From an uncultured Gemmiger sp. (lineage in GTDB: Bacteria; Bacillota; Clostridia; Oscillospirales; Ruminococcaceae), in the NCBI GenBank assembly GCA_944382835.1, contig CALWNP010000003.1:23191-87190 (forward strand): a DNA stretch of 64,000 bases, given 5' to 3'. Position 1 is the first letter of the stretch. Each line of letters opens with the position of its first letter. Positions 25,363 to 34,379 of this stretch are shown in pieces. Under the pieces are notes generated by a model, which was not told where the DNA came from, ran no database searches, and was given only the letters and a program-made list of their open reading frames with translations. Both the position numbers and the translations under genes were made by a program.

Positions 25363-28134
25363 TTGGCGCAGAATTACAACGACACCATTCATAAGATGTC
25401 GACCCCCTTCGAAATGCGGGCCGGCTTGCCCAAAAAGGAACCCAAAATGCTGGAAGACTGGGAGAAGAACCATGTCTACGAGCAGATGATCCGCAACAAT
25501 GAGGGTCATCCCCGCTTCATCCTGCATGACGGCCCGCCGTATGCCAACGGCAGCATCCATATGGGCACTGCTTTGAATAAGATTATCAAGGATATCATCA
25601 TCCGTAGCAAGAACATGGAGGGCTACTGCGCCCCCTATGTGCCCGGCTATGATACCCATGGTCTGCCCATCGAGCTCAAGGCATTGGGCTCCCTGGGGGA
25701 CAAAAAGTCCGGCATTTCCAAGCTGGAACTGCGCCGCATCTGCCGCGAGTTTGCCACCGAGCACATTGATGTGATGAACGAACAGTTCAAACGTCTGGGT
25801 GTGCAGGGCGACTTCGACAACCCCTACCTGACTCTGCGCCCGGAGTTTGAGGCCCGCCAGGTGGAGATCTTTGGTGAGATGGCCAAGAAGGGCTATATCT
25901 ACAAGGGCATGAAGGCTGTATACTGGTGCCCCGAAGATCGCACCGCGCTGGCCGAGGCGGAGATCGAGTATGCCGAGGATGAGTGCGACTCCATCTACGT
26001 CCGCTTCAAGCTGACCGGCGACCCCAAGGGCGTTCTGGCCAAGTATGGCATTCCTCTGGAAAGGGCCTGGGTCATGATCTGGACCACCACCACCTGGACC
26101 CTGCCCGCCAACGTGGCCACCTGCCTGAATCCCAACCTGGAATACGTCTTTGTTAAGATTGGCGAGGACTACCATCTGATGGCGGCCGAGCTGGTCAAGT
26201 CCACCATGGAAGCCTGCCACGTCGAGGACTACACCGTCCTCGAACCCCACATCCTGGGCTCTGAGCTGGAGATGCTAGAGTACCAGCATCCCTTCCTGGA
26301 CCGCACCGGTCTGATCATCCTGGGCGATCATGTCACTCTGGAAGGCGGCACCGGCTGCGTCCACACCGCGCCTGGTCACGGTGTCGAGGACTTTGAAGTC
26401 TGTGTCCAGCACTATCCTCAGCTGCCCATTGTGGTGCCGGTGGACGACGGCGGTTATCTCACCGAGGAAGCCGGCAAGGAGTTTGCCGGCCTGAAAGTCT
26501 GGGACGCCAACAAGGTCATTCTCCAGCACATCAAGGAGACCGGCCATCTGATGGGCGTGCAGCACATCACCCACCAGTATCCCCATTGCTGGCGCTGCCA
26601 CAACCCCATCATCTTCCGCGCCACCGAGCAGTGGTTCTGCTCCATCGAGCAGTTCAAGGATCAGGTCTACAAGGCCATCGATGAGGTGAAATGGCAGCCG
26701 GCCTGGGGCCACGATCGGATGCACGGCATGGTCCACGACCGCAACGACTGGTGCATCAGCCGTCAGCGTGTCTGGGGCGTGCCCATCCCGGTGTTCTACT
26801 GCAAGAAGTGCGGCAAGTACCACATCACCGACACCTCCATCAAGGCGGTTTCGGATCTGTTCCGCAAAGAGGGCAGCGATGCCTGGTACAAGTATGAGGC
26901 CAATGAGATCCTGCCCAAGACCGAGGTCTGCGAGTGCGGTGCCTCCGATTGGGAAAAGGATTCCGATATCATGGACGTCTGGTTCGACTCCGGCTCCACC
27001 TGGAGCGCTGTCTGCCGCGAGCGTCCTGAACTCTCCTGGCCGGTGGACCTCTACATGGAGGGCGCCGATCAGTTCCGTGGCTGGTTCCAGTCCAGCCTGC
27101 TGACCTGCGTGGCCACCCAGGGCATTGCGCCTTACAAGGGTGTTCTCTGCCACGGCTGGGTGGTGGACGCCCAGGGCAAGCAGATGCACAAGTCTGCCGG
27201 CAACGGCATGGAGCCCTCCGAGATCATCCGGGATTATGGCGCTGATATCATCCGTCTTTGGGTGGCGTCCAGCGACTACACCGTGGATGTGCGCGCCGGT
27301 AAGGAAATCTTCCGCCAGCTCTCTGAGGCATACCGCAAGATGCGCAACACCGCCCGTTTCATGCTGGGCAATATCAGCGATTTTGACCCCAAGACCAACA
27401 TGGTTCCCGAGGATCAGCTGTTCGAGATCGACCGCTGGGCGCTGCAGGCCACCAATGCCCTGACCGCCACCATGCGGGAAGCTTATGACAGCTACGACTT
27501 CTCCCGTGCCTATCATGCACTTTACAACTTCTGCGTCATTGACATGTCCAACTTCTATATGGACGTGATCAAGGACCGCCTCTATTGTGCAGATGACCAC
27601 GCCCGCCGCTGTGCACAGACCACCCTCTATCAGATTCTGGTGGACTTCACCAAGCTGCTGGCGCCCATCCTCTGCTTCACCAGCCAGGAAATCTGGAGCT
27701 ATATCCCCAAGACTGAGGGCATGAAGGACTATGTGGTCTTTGAGCGGATGCCGGAGGCCAAAGCGGTAGCCGATGAAGCTTTCCAGGCCAAGTGGGACCG
27801 TATTATGGCGGTGCGCGACGATGTGAAGAAGGTTCTGGAACAGGCCCGTGCCGATAAGACCATCGGTTCTTCTCTGGAAGCGGCTGTCACCCTGTACTGC
27901 AATGATGAGATGTATGACTTCCTCAACGGCATCCCGATGGATGAGCTGGCCGACCTGATGATCGTCTCCCAGGTTAACCTGGAAAAAGGCGAAGGCGGCG
28001 TCAAGGGCCTGGTGGAAGGTCTGGGTGTCAGTGCCTGCCATGCGGCCGGTGCCAAGTGCCTGCGCTGCTGGAAGTATGATACTGCCGTCAATGAGGCTGG
28101 GCTGTGCCCGCGCTGCGCTGCTGTTCTGGCTTGA
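25363..28134 (+). CDS. ileS: Isoleucyl-tRNA synthetase
   Basis: 923 residues, class I synthetase charging tRNA-Ile. HIGH-type motif in YANGSIHMG (60-68), editing CP1 domain (about 185-395) with TTTTWTLPANVA, KMSKS-type motif in the variant form QMHKS (about 606), and a C-terminal zinc module CLRC...CPRC (about 895-918). Start is TTG 25363 with GGAGAG upstream; no ATG fits better. Only 81 bases separate it from divIVA and no T-box leader fits there, so transcription probably comes from the sepF/divIVA side. Confidence 0.97.
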   Translation: MAQNYNDTIHKMSTPFEMRAGLPKKEPKMLEDWEKNHVYEQMIRNNEGHPRFILHDGPPYANGSIHMGTALNKIIKDIIIRSKNMEGYCAPYVPGYDTHGLPIELKALGSLGDKKSGISKLELRRICREFATEHIDVMNEQFKRLGVQGDFDNPYLTLRPEFEARQVEIFGEMAKKGYIYKGMKAVYWCPEDRTALAEAEIEYAEDECDSIYVRFKLTGDPKGVLAKYGIPLERAWVMIWTTTTWTLPANVATCLNPNLEYVFVKIGEDYHLMAAELVKSTMEACHVEDYTVLEPHILGSELEMLEYQHPFLDRTGLIILGDHVTLEGGTGCVHTAPGHGVEDFEVCVQHYPQLPIVVPVDDGGYLTEEAGKEFAGLKVWDANKVILQHIKETGHLMGVQHITHQYPHCWRCHNPIIFRATEQWFCSIEQFKDQVYKAIDEVKWQPAWGHDRMHGMVHDRNDWCISRQRVWGVPIPVFYCKKCGKYHITDTSIKAVSDLFRKEGSDAWYKYEANEILPKTEVCECGASDWEKDSDIMDVWFDSGSTWSAVCRERPELSWPVDLYMEGADQFRGWFQSSLLTCVATQGIAPYKGVLCHGWVVDAQGKQMHKSAGNGMEPSEIIRDYGADIIRLWVASSDYTVDVRAGKEIFRQLSEAYRKMRNTARFMLGNISDFDPKTNMVPEDQLFEIDRWALQATNALTATMREAYDSYDFSRAYHALYNFCVIDMSNFYMDVIKDRLYCADDHARRCAQTTLYQILVDFTKLLAPILCFTSQEIWSYIPKTEGMKDYVVFERMPEAKAVADEAFQAKWDRIMAVRDDVKKVLEQARADKTIGSSLEAAVTLYCNDEMYDFLNGIPMDELADLMIVSQVNLEKGEGGVKGLVEGLGVSACHAAGAKCLRCWKYDTAVNEAGLCPRCAAVLA

Positions 28135-28176
28135 TTGTGCTTCGATGCCGCGGCTAAGGCTTAATGCGGCAATTTC

Positions 28177-28216
28177 AGCGGTGCTTTTGGATTACGAAAA
28201 AGCACCGCTGCTTTTT
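28177..28216 (+). terminator. Terminator of ileS
   Basis: Perfect stem AGCGGTGC/GCACCGCT extended by TTTT/AAAA pairs around a short loop, ending in TTTTTT. A small hairpin TGCCGC/GCGGCA lies just upstream (about 28146-28172). Confidence 0.9.
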
Positions 28217-28242
28217 TATCAAATCATGGAGGTTTGTTTTCC

Positions 28243-28755
28243 ATGTTGTATGGCATTCTGTCCTGGGTATGCGTTGCCGTGCTGGCCGGGGTTGATCAGC
28301 TGATCAAGGGCTGGGCCAACGCTGTGCTGATGCCGGTGCAGTCCATGCCGCTCATCCCCAGGGTCATTGAGCTGCATTACGTCCTCAACGATGGCATGGC
28401 CTTTTCCATGCTCAGCGGAAAGCGTTGGCTGCTCATTGCGGTCACCGGTGTTGTGCTGGTGGCTGTGCTGGTGATGCTGCTGGTGCGCCGGATGGGGCGG
28501 CTGGAGCGGCTGGCCTGGATTCTGGTAGCTGGCGGCGGCATCGGCAATCTCATCGACCGTGTCCTGAACGGGGTCGTGGTGGATTATTTCAATCTGCTTT
28601 TCATGCGGTTTGCGGTTTTCAATTTCGCGGATATCTGTGTCTGCGTGGGGGTGGGACTGCTGATCCTGCTAGTGCTGTTGGAGTTGTACCGGGACAGCAA
28701 GGGCCAATCCACCCAGGAAAAACTTTCACCGGAGCAGAACAATGCAGACACGTGA
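28243..28755 (+). CDS. lspA: Lipoprotein signal peptidase LspA
   Basis: 170 residues. Aspartic membrane peptidase that cleaves signal peptides of diacylated prolipoproteins. Four TM helices; catalytic aspartates D105 (GNLIDR) and D130 (FNFAD), and conserved LNDGMAFSML. Start ATG 28243 chosen because GGAGG is 10 bases upstream; TTG 28234 in the same frame is too close to it. Its end overlaps the next gene by 14 bases. The lipoprotein at 31299 is a likely substrate. Confidence 0.95.
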   Translation: MLYGILSWVCVAVLAGVDQLIKGWANAVLMPVQSMPLIPRVIELHYVLNDGMAFSMLSGKRWLLIAVTGVVLVAVLVMLLVRRMGRLERLAWILVAGGGIGNLIDRVLNGVVVDYFNLLFMRFAVFNFADICVCVGVGLLILLVLLELYRDSKGQSTQEKLSPEQNNADT

Positions 28756-29668
28756 ATTTACCGTGCCGCCCGAGGGGGAAGGTCAGCGGCTGGACCGCTG
28801 GCTGGCCGACTGTTGCGAGGACCTCTCCCGCAATGCACTTCAGGGATTGATGGAGCAGGGGTTGGTCCTTTGCAATGATCGCCCGGTCAACAAGAAAGAA
28901 AAGGTCCGGGCGGGGGATGCCATCTTGCTTCATCTGCCGGATCCGCAGCCCATCGAGGCTCAACCTCAGAATATCCCACTGGACATTGTCTACGAGGACC
29001 CCTATCTTCTGGTGGTCAACAAACCCAAAGGAATGGTGGTGCACCCGGCTCCCGGCAATCCGGATGGGACATTGGTCAATGCCTTGCTATACCATTGTGC
29101 CGGCAGTCTGTCCGGCATCGGAGGGGCTATCCGCCCTGGAATTGTCCACCGGATTGACAAGGACACCAGCGGACTTCTGGTGGTGGCCAAGGATGATGCC
29201 ACCCATCAGTCCCTCAGCGAACAGATGAGTGTTCATTCCATCCATCGGGTGTACCATGCGGTGGTGTATGGCAATCTCAAACAGGATGAGGGATTTGTGG
29301 AGGCGCCCATCGGGCGGGATCCCAGGGACCGTAAAAAGATGGCGGTAACCCAGACCAACTCCAAATATGCCTATACCGGATGGCAGGTTCTGGAGCGGTT
29401 TGGAAATTTTACCTATATTGCCTGTCGGCTGAAAACGGGACGGACGCATCAGATCCGGGTTCATATGGCCTCCATCGGGCATCCTTTGGCCGGCGATCCG
29501 GTGTATGGCCCCCGCAACTGCATCAAAGCACTGCAGGGGCAGTGCCTGCACGCCAAGGAACTTGGTTTTGTGCATCCGGCTACCGGAAAATCTATGTTTT
29601 TTGACAGCGAACTGCCGCCTTATTTTGCAGAATATCTGGCTCGGCTCAGAAAGGAATTTCGCAAATGA
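28742..29668 (+). CDS. RluD-type 23S rRNA/tRNA pseudouridine synthase
   Basis: 308 residues. N-terminal S4 domain (about 12-70) and RluA/RluD catalytic domain with the catalytic aspartate in HRIDKDTSGLLVVAK (about 135-149) and GRTHQIRVHMASIGHPLAGD (about 232-251). The lspA-rluD pair is a conserved Firmicute arrangement. ATG overlaps lspA; GGAG is 7 bases upstream. It overlaps the next gene by 4 bases (ATGA). Confidence 0.94.
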   Translation: MQTREFTVPPEGEGQRLDRWLADCCEDLSRNALQGLMEQGLVLCNDRPVNKKEKVRAGDAILLHLPDPQPIEAQPQNIPLDIVYEDPYLLVVNKPKGMVVHPAPGNPDGTLVNALLYHCAGSLSGIGGAIRPGIVHRIDKDTSGLLVVAKDDATHQSLSEQMSVHSIHRVYHAVVYGNLKQDEGFVEAPIGRDPRDRKKMAVTQTNSKYAYTGWQVLERFGNFTYIACRLKTGRTHQIRVHMASIGHPLAGDPVYGPRNCIKALQGQCLHAKELGFVHPATGKSMFFDSELPPYFAEYLARLRKEFRK

Positions 29669-30495
29669 AACAAAGCCTGCGGGATTATCTGGTGTTTTGC
29701 GACATGGATAACACTCTCCTGACCGCAAAGGAGGGGATGCCTGCCTGCAACCGCACCGTTATCAAACTGTTCATCCAGCTGGGAGGGCGGTTTACCGTTG
29801 CTACAGGCCGCCCGCCGGAATCCGTCCGGGCAGCGCTGGGGGATATCGAACTGTCTCTTCCGGCCATTACCTGCAACGGGTCGCTGCTGTATGACTTTTC
29901 CCAGGAAAAGGTCCTGCGTCAGGCCGCTTTGGACCAGGAGCAGGCCAGCAATGCCATCGCTGACATTCTCAAAAAATTTCCCAAGGTCGGCGTGGAGGTG
30001 ATGGCCGGGGCAGGGGAGATGTATGTGATCCATGCCAACCCTTATACCCACGCGCACCAGGTGGATGAGCACCTGTCCAGTGTGGCCTGCCCGCTGGAGT
30101 GCGTTCCGGATGGTTGGGTCAAGGTTGTTTTTGCCTCGGACCCCGAAACCATCCGCAAACTGGGCCAGTATGCCAAGACCCGGTATTACGGACGGGAAAA
30201 CTATTTCCTGGCCACCAACAGCATCTATCTCGAGATCATGCCGGCCGGTGTGGGCAAGGCATCCGGGTTGCGGGATCTGTGCACCCTGATCGGGGAACCT
30301 CTGCAAAAGACCATTGTCATCGGAGATTATTACAACGACCTGGAAATCATGAAGACGGCCGGATATTCGGTGGCAGTGGCCAATGCACCTTCCGAGGTCA
30401 AGGCCAATGCTGACGAGGTGACCATCTGCAGCTGCAGCGAGGGCGCAGTGGGAGAATACCTGTATAAGCTGATCAACAAGATGACCAACACCTGA
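29665..30495 (+). CDS. HAD hydrolase, Cof-type
   Basis: 276 residues. HAD phosphatase with a C2-type cap: motif I CDMDNTLL (nucleophile D about residue 12), motif II ATGRP, and motif IV GDYYNDLEIM (about 214-223) followed by VAVANAPSEVK. The family dephosphorylates sugar phosphates, flavin or pyridoxal phosphates; the substrate here is unknown. Starts within the rluD-type stop codon. Confidence 0.88.
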   Translation: MKQSLRDYLVFCDMDNTLLTAKEGMPACNRTVIKLFIQLGGRFTVATGRPPESVRAALGDIELSLPAITCNGSLLYDFSQEKVLRQAALDQEQASNAIADILKKFPKVGVEVMAGAGEMYVIHANPYTHAHQVDEHLSSVACPLECVPDGWVKVVFASDPETIRKLGQYAKTRYYGRENYFLATNSIYLEIMPAGVGKASGLRDLCTLIGEPLQKTIVIGDYYNDLEIMKTAGYSVAVANAPSEVKANADEVTICSCSEGAVGEYLYKLINKMTNT

Positions 30496-30515
30496 TAAGA
30501 AAGGTGGGTGAGCCC

Positions 30516-30986
30516 ATGCGGGTGAGCAAACTGTTCAAGCGGGACAGCGTCTTGCTGCATGCCAACGTCAATGACCTGAACGATGCGTTGGAAATCCTTG
30601 TGGAGCTGCAGGAAAACGGCGGCGTAATTACCAACGGTACGGCCTACTATAAGGCGGTCTGCGAGCGGGAACGTCTGGGCGGCACCACGGCCATCGGGGA
30701 TGGTCTGGCATTGCCCCACGCCTGCAATGCAGGGGTGGCAGCGCCGGGCATTGCAGCCCTGGGGCTGAAACAGGGCATTGACTGGGGGGCCGCCGATGGC
30801 AAACCGGTGGATTTGATCTTCCTGGTGGCCGTTCCCCCCGATCAGCAAAGCCTGTATCTGCAAGTATTGGCGCGCATTGTCAATCTGTTGTCGGATCCGG
30901 CCCTGGTCAAGGGACTGCGCGGCGCCGCAACCAATGCGGGATTCATCGATTTGATCGGCCGCGCCGAGGCGGCACACTTCGGTTGA
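30516..30986 (+). CDS. PTS EIIA domain protein (fructose/mannitol/nitrogen type)
   Basis: 156 residues, one PTS_EIIA type-2 domain. The phosphorylated histidine is H68 in GDGLALPHA. No EIIB or EIIC is nearby, so it is either an accessory phospho-acceptor or a regulator like PtsN. Start ATG 30516 has AAAGGTGGG upstream; the frame is open from GTG 30504. Last gene of lspA-rluD-HAD-EIIA, followed by a terminator. HprK in the same window shows that PTS control exists in this organism. Confidence 0.85.
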   Translation: MRVSKLFKRDSVLLHANVNDLNDALEILVELQENGGVITNGTAYYKAVCERERLGGTTAIGDGLALPHACNAGVAAPGIAALGLKQGIDWGAADGKPVDLIFLVAVPPDQQSLYLQVLARIVNLLSDPALVKGLRGAATNAGFIDLIGRAEAAHFG

Positions 30987-31013
30987 TTTCTGTCAAAAAC
31001 CAAAAATTACAAA

Positions 31014-31048
31014 GAGCATCCTGCCGTTGGGTGGGATGCTCCTTTTTG
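31014..31048 (+). terminator. Terminator of the lspA-EIIA operon
   Basis: GAGCATCC (31014-31021) pairs with GGATGCTC (31034-31041), then CTTTTTG. Confidence 0.88.
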
Positions 31049-31172
31049 TATGAGACGTGCGCAGGTGGAAAAAATAAAATGTTAATTTTTGTGCAATACA
31101 GCCAAAAATATAAGCGAAATTGTGAAAACTGATAAATATGGCAAAAAAATTAAACCACATTTTATACAATCT

Positions 31173-31206
31173 GGGCCTTGCCGGAGGCCCAAGAGCATGC
31201 TATACT
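31173..31206 (+). promoter_or_regulatory. Promoter of the ABC importer with inverted repeat over the -35 box
   Basis: TTGCCG (31178-31183), 17-base spacer, TATACT (31201-31206). A perfect repeat GGGCCT-TGCCGG-AGGCCC (31173-31190) covers the -35 box and is a candidate operator. Confidence 0.55.
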
Positions 31207-31219
31207 TTAAAGCATTAAA

Positions 31220-31273
31220 CCGCAAAAGAGAAGGACGCCCTGCGAAATATACTTTTTCAGGATGCTTTTGCGG
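31220..31273 (+). promoter_or_regulatory. Leader hairpin of the substrate-binding protein gene
   Basis: Perfect 9-bp stem CCGCAAAAG (31220-31228) with CTTTTGCGG (31265-31273), with an inner CCTG/CAGG pair, ending about 12 bases before the ribosome binding site. It could stabilise the mRNA or regulate it; it is too short for a T-box. Confidence 0.4.
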
Positions 31274-31298
31274 GATTGGATAAGAAGGAGTTTTTACC

Positions 31299-32354
31299 AT
31301 GAAAAAAGCTGTATCTCTTTTGACCGCCGCATGTCTGGCGGTATCCCTGGCAGCTTGCGGCGCCACCGAAACGGCGAGCAGCTCTTCTGCCGAGAGCACT
31401 TCCAGCGCCGCCGAAAGCACTGAGGCCGCTTCCAGTGAAACCAGCGCAGCGTCGGAATCCACCGATGCTGCCGCGACTAGCTACACCATTGGCATCTGCC
31501 AGCTGATGCAGCACGATGCCCTGGATGCCGCTACCCAGGGCTTCAAGGATGCTGTCACCGAGGCGCTGGGCGATTCGGTGACCTTTGATGAGCAGAATGC
31601 ACAGGGAGATTCCAACACCTGCAGCACCATCATCAACAGTTTTGTCTCCAATGACGTGGATCTGATCCTGGCCAATGCCACAGCCGCTTTGCAGGCGGCG
31701 CAGGCCGGCACCAACACCATCCCGGTTCTGGGCACTTCGGTGACCGAGTACGGCGTGGCGCTGGGCATCGACGATTTCTCTGGTACGGTCGGCGGCAATA
31801 TCTCCGGCACCAGTGATCTGGCCCCGCTGGATCAGCAGGCCCAGATGGTGAAGGATCTGTTCCCGGACGCCAAGACCGTCGGTCTGCTGTACTGCAGCGC
31901 CGAGGCCAACAGCCAGTATCAGGTGGACACCGTTCGCGGTTACCTGGAGGATATGGGATATACCTGTGAGGATTACGCCTTCAGCGATTCCAACGATCTG
32001 GCCACTGTCTGCACCAGCGCGGCGGGCGCCAGCGATGTGATTTACATTCCCACCGATAACACGGCAGCCAACAACACCGAGATCATCAACAACATCTGCC
32101 AGCCCGCCGGTGTCCCGGTGGTGGCAGGCGAGGAAGGCATCTGCAAGGGCTGCGGTGTGGCCACCCTCTCCATCAGCTACTATGATCTGGGCGTTGCTAC
32201 CGGTAAGATGGCAGTCAAGATCCTGACTGGTGAGTCGGATATCTCCACCATGCCCATTGAATACGCACCTGAATTCACCAAGGAATACAATCCCACCATC
32301 TGCGAAGCTCTTGGCATCACCGTTCCCGATGACTACGTTGCCATCCCCGAATAA
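31299..32354 (+). CDS. ABC importer substrate-binding lipoprotein, TrpX family
   Basis: 351 residues. Lipoprotein signal peptide with lipobox LAAC (Cys about residue 19), a Ser/Ala/Thr/Glu-rich spacer (20-65), then an ABC_sub_bind domain (PF04392 type: IGICQLMQHDALDAATQGF, VGLLYCSAEANS, YIPTDNTAANN). The family includes the TrpXYZ tryptophan importer; the exact ligand here is not shown. Probably anchored on the outer face of the membrane and partner of the next two genes. AAGGAG precedes the ATG. A terminator-like hairpin after it would leave it expressed above the permease. Confidence 0.9.
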   Translation: MKKAVSLLTAACLAVSLAACGATETASSSSAESTSSAAESTEAASSETSAASESTDAAATSYTIGICQLMQHDALDAATQGFKDAVTEALGDSVTFDEQNAQGDSNTCSTIINSFVSNDVDLILANATAALQAAQAGTNTIPVLGTSVTEYGVALGIDDFSGTVGGNISGTSDLAPLDQQAQMVKDLFPDAKTVGLLYCSAEANSQYQVDTVRGYLEDMGYTCEDYAFSDSNDLATVCTSAAGASDVIYIPTDNTAANNTEIINNICQPAGVPVVAGEEGICKGCGVATLSISYYDLGVATGKMAVKILTGESDISTMPIEYAPEFTKEYNPTICEALGITVPDDYVAIPE

Positions 32355-32370
32355 AACGAACAGCTGAAAA

Positions 32371-32408
32371 AAATCGCGGGCAGGTCTTCCCATGTCCGCG
32401 ATTTTTTG
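32371..32408 (+). terminator. Hairpin with T-run between binding protein and permease genes
   Basis: AAATCGCGG (32371-32379) pairs with CCGCGATTT (32396-32404), then a T-run. Inside an importer operon this probably acts as a partial terminator. A TATAAT at 32410-32415 follows, but has no good -35 box. Confidence 0.75.
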
Positions 32409-32451
32409 TTATAATTTAATAGACTATATCTAAATGAAGTGAGGGGTCTCC

Positions 32452-33381
32452 TTGAACATCGCATCTTTGTTCAACGCCATGCCCGGCGCACTCGCGCAAG
32501 GGATGATCTGGGCCATTATGGCCATTGGCGTCTACATTACCTACCGTGTGCTGGATGTGGCCGATCTGACGGTGGATGGTACATTGGGTTTGGGCGGCGC
32601 CGTCTGCATCATGTGCATGCTGGGCGGGCTGAATGTCTGGGTCTCGATGATTCTGGCTTTTGTGGCCGGTTTGCTGGCTGGATTCGCCACCGGTTTCTTC
32701 CACACCTTTATGGGAATACCGGTGATCCTTGCCGGTATTTTGACCCAGCTGTCGCTGTATTCGGTCAACCTGAAATTGATGGGCAAAGCCAACCAGGCCA
32801 TCAATGTGGATAAGTATGATCTGTTGGTTTCGCTGCGCTACATCAAGGATGTGCCTTTCTGGCAAAACACCATCCTGGATGTGGCCGTCATTGTGGCGCT
32901 GCTCATCGGTGTGCTGTACTGGTTCTTTGGCACCGAGTTTGGCTGCGGCGTGCGCGCCACCGGTTGCAACGGACATATGGCCCGGGCCCAGGGCATCAAC
33001 ACCAGCCTGACCACCGTTTTTGGCCTGATGCTCTCCAATGGTCTGGTGGCCTTCTCGGGTGCGCTGCTTTCCCAGTATCAGGGCTTTGCGGATGTATCCA
33101 TGGGTCGCGGTGCCATCGTGATCGGCCTGGCTGCTGTGGTTATCGGTGAGGCGGTCTTCAGCAAGATCTTCCACAATTTTGCCCTGAAACTGCTCAGCGT
33201 TGCGGTGGGCAGCATCATTTATTATATCGTGATGCAGGTCTGCATCTGGCTCAAGATTGACACCGACCTCCTGAAGCTGCTCAGCGCTGTTGTGGTGGCA
33301 ATTTTCCTGGCAATTCCGTATTGGAAGGGAAAATATTTCAGCCGGCCTGCCGTGAAAAAGGGAGGAAAGCAAGATGCTTGA
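32452..33381 (+). CDS. ABC importer permease, TrpY type
   Basis: 309 residues, about eight hydrophobic helices of the branched-chain/ribose permease superfamily (BPD_transp_2 type). Typical segments: YRVLDVADLTVDGTLGLGGA (about 25-44) and GCGVRATGCNGHMARAQGI (about 165-183), which is the coupling region. TTG start with GAGGGG upstream; no ATG is available before the first helix. Overlaps the ATPase gene by 8 bases. Confidence 0.9.
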   Translation: MNIASLFNAMPGALAQGMIWAIMAIGVYITYRVLDVADLTVDGTLGLGGAVCIMCMLGGLNVWVSMILAFVAGLLAGFATGFFHTFMGIPVILAGILTQLSLYSVNLKLMGKANQAINVDKYDLLVSLRYIKDVPFWQNTILDVAVIVALLIGVLYWFFGTEFGCGVRATGCNGHMARAQGINTSLTTVFGLMLSNGLVAFSGALLSQYQGFADVSMGRGAIVIGLAAVVIGEAVFSKIFHNFALKLLSVAVGSIIYYIVMQVCIWLKIDTDLLKLLSAVVVAIFLAIPYWKGKYFSRPAVKKGGKQDA

Positions 33382-34162
33382 ACTGAAAAATATCTGCAAG
33401 ACCTTCAATGCCGGCACAGTCAACGAGAAAGTGGCACTGAATGGTTTGAACCTCACTCTGGAGGATGGCGATTTTGTCACCGTCATCGGCGGCAATGGCG
33501 CTGGCAAGTCCACCATGCTCAATGCGGTGGCGGGGGTCTGGCCCATTGATATGGGACGGATTCTTATTGATGGCAAAGATATCACCCGTCTTCCGGAGCA
33601 CAAACGCGCCCAGTACATTGGCCGGGTGTTCCAGGACCCGATGATGGGCACTGCAGCCACGCTGGGCATCGACGAAAATCTGGCCCTGGCCGCACGTCGT
33701 GGTAAAACCCGGACGCTGCGCAGCGGCATCACCCACAAGGAGCGGGAAGAATACCGCGAGATGCTCAAGTCTTTGGATCTGGGGCTGGAAAATCGGATGA
33801 CCAGCAAGGTGGGGCTGCTGTCCGGCGGTCAGCGCCAGGCCATCACTCTGCTGATGGCGACCCTGAAAAAGCCTAAGCTGCTTTTGCTGGACGAGCACAC
33901 GGCGGCGCTGGACCCCAAGACAGCGGCCAAGGTGCTGGAGCTTTCCGACCGGATTGTCCATGAAAACCATCTGACTACCCTGATGATCACCCACAACATG
34001 CGGGATGCCATCCGGTATGGAAACCGGTTGGTGATGATGTATGAAGGCCGGATCATCTACGATGTGCGCGGCGAAGAAAAGGCTGCGCTGCAGGTTTCGG
34101 ATCTGCTGGCCCGCTTTGAGCAGGTGGGCGGCGATGCCAACGACCGGATGCTGCTTTCCTGA
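33374..34162 (+). CDS. ABC importer ATP-binding protein, TrpZ type
   Basis: 262 residues. Walker A GGNGAGKST (about 38-46), signature LSGGQRQAI (about 150), Walker B LLLLDEHTAALDP, H-loop ITHNM. Energises the permease encoded just upstream; GGAGG precedes the ATG. Closed by a strong terminator. Confidence 0.93.
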   Translation: MLELKNICKTFNAGTVNEKVALNGLNLTLEDGDFVTVIGGNGAGKSTMLNAVAGVWPIDMGRILIDGKDITRLPEHKRAQYIGRVFQDPMMGTAATLGIDENLALAARRGKTRTLRSGITHKEREEYREMLKSLDLGLENRMTSKVGLLSGGQRQAITLLMATLKKPKLLLLDEHTAALDPKTAAKVLELSDRIVHENHLTTLMITHNMRDAIRYGNRLVMMYEGRIIYDVRGEEKAALQVSDLLARFEQVGGDANDRMLLS

Positions 34163-34175
34163 ATCATGCTCTTGC

Positions 34176-34212
34176 CCGGGGCTTTGGACGGTTGGTCCAA
34201 GGCCCCGGTTTT
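34176..34212 (+). terminator. Terminator of the ABC importer operon
   Basis: Long stem CCGGGGCTTTGGAC/GTCCAAGGCCCCGG with a 5-base loop, one mismatch, then TTTT. Confidence 0.9.
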
Positions 34213-34285
34213 GTCAAAGTATCTTGGCTCGTTTATAGAGCCCGGAGGAAAGTGTGATGGAACAGCGCAAATTTTTGTAAAGTGA

Positions 34286-34314
34286 TTTTCAAACGCAGGA
34301 AACTATGGTATAAT
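34286..34314 (+). promoter_or_regulatory. Promoter of the phosphoglycolate phosphatase-like gene
   Basis: TTTTCA (34286-34291), 17-base spacer, TATAAT (34309-34314) with an extended -10 TGG. Confidence 0.65.
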
Positions 34315-34379
34315 AATCTGCAATGCCCTGCCCAAATACCGGAAAAAGGTCGGAAAAGGGGAAACCGGGAGGTTAAACG

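Larger units (their letters stand above)
30987..31298 (+). other. Intergenic region EIIA / ABC importer (312 bases)
   Basis: No gene. It holds the EIIA terminator (31014-31048), an AT-rich stretch (31070-31170), the importer promoter with an overlapping inverted repeat (31173-31206) and a leader hairpin (31220-31273). Confidence 0.8.

Noticed and set aside
31070-31298. T-box or known riboswitch before the TrpX-type gene
   Set aside because: The space after the promoter is under 100 bases, and no T-box or other conserved core could be recognised.
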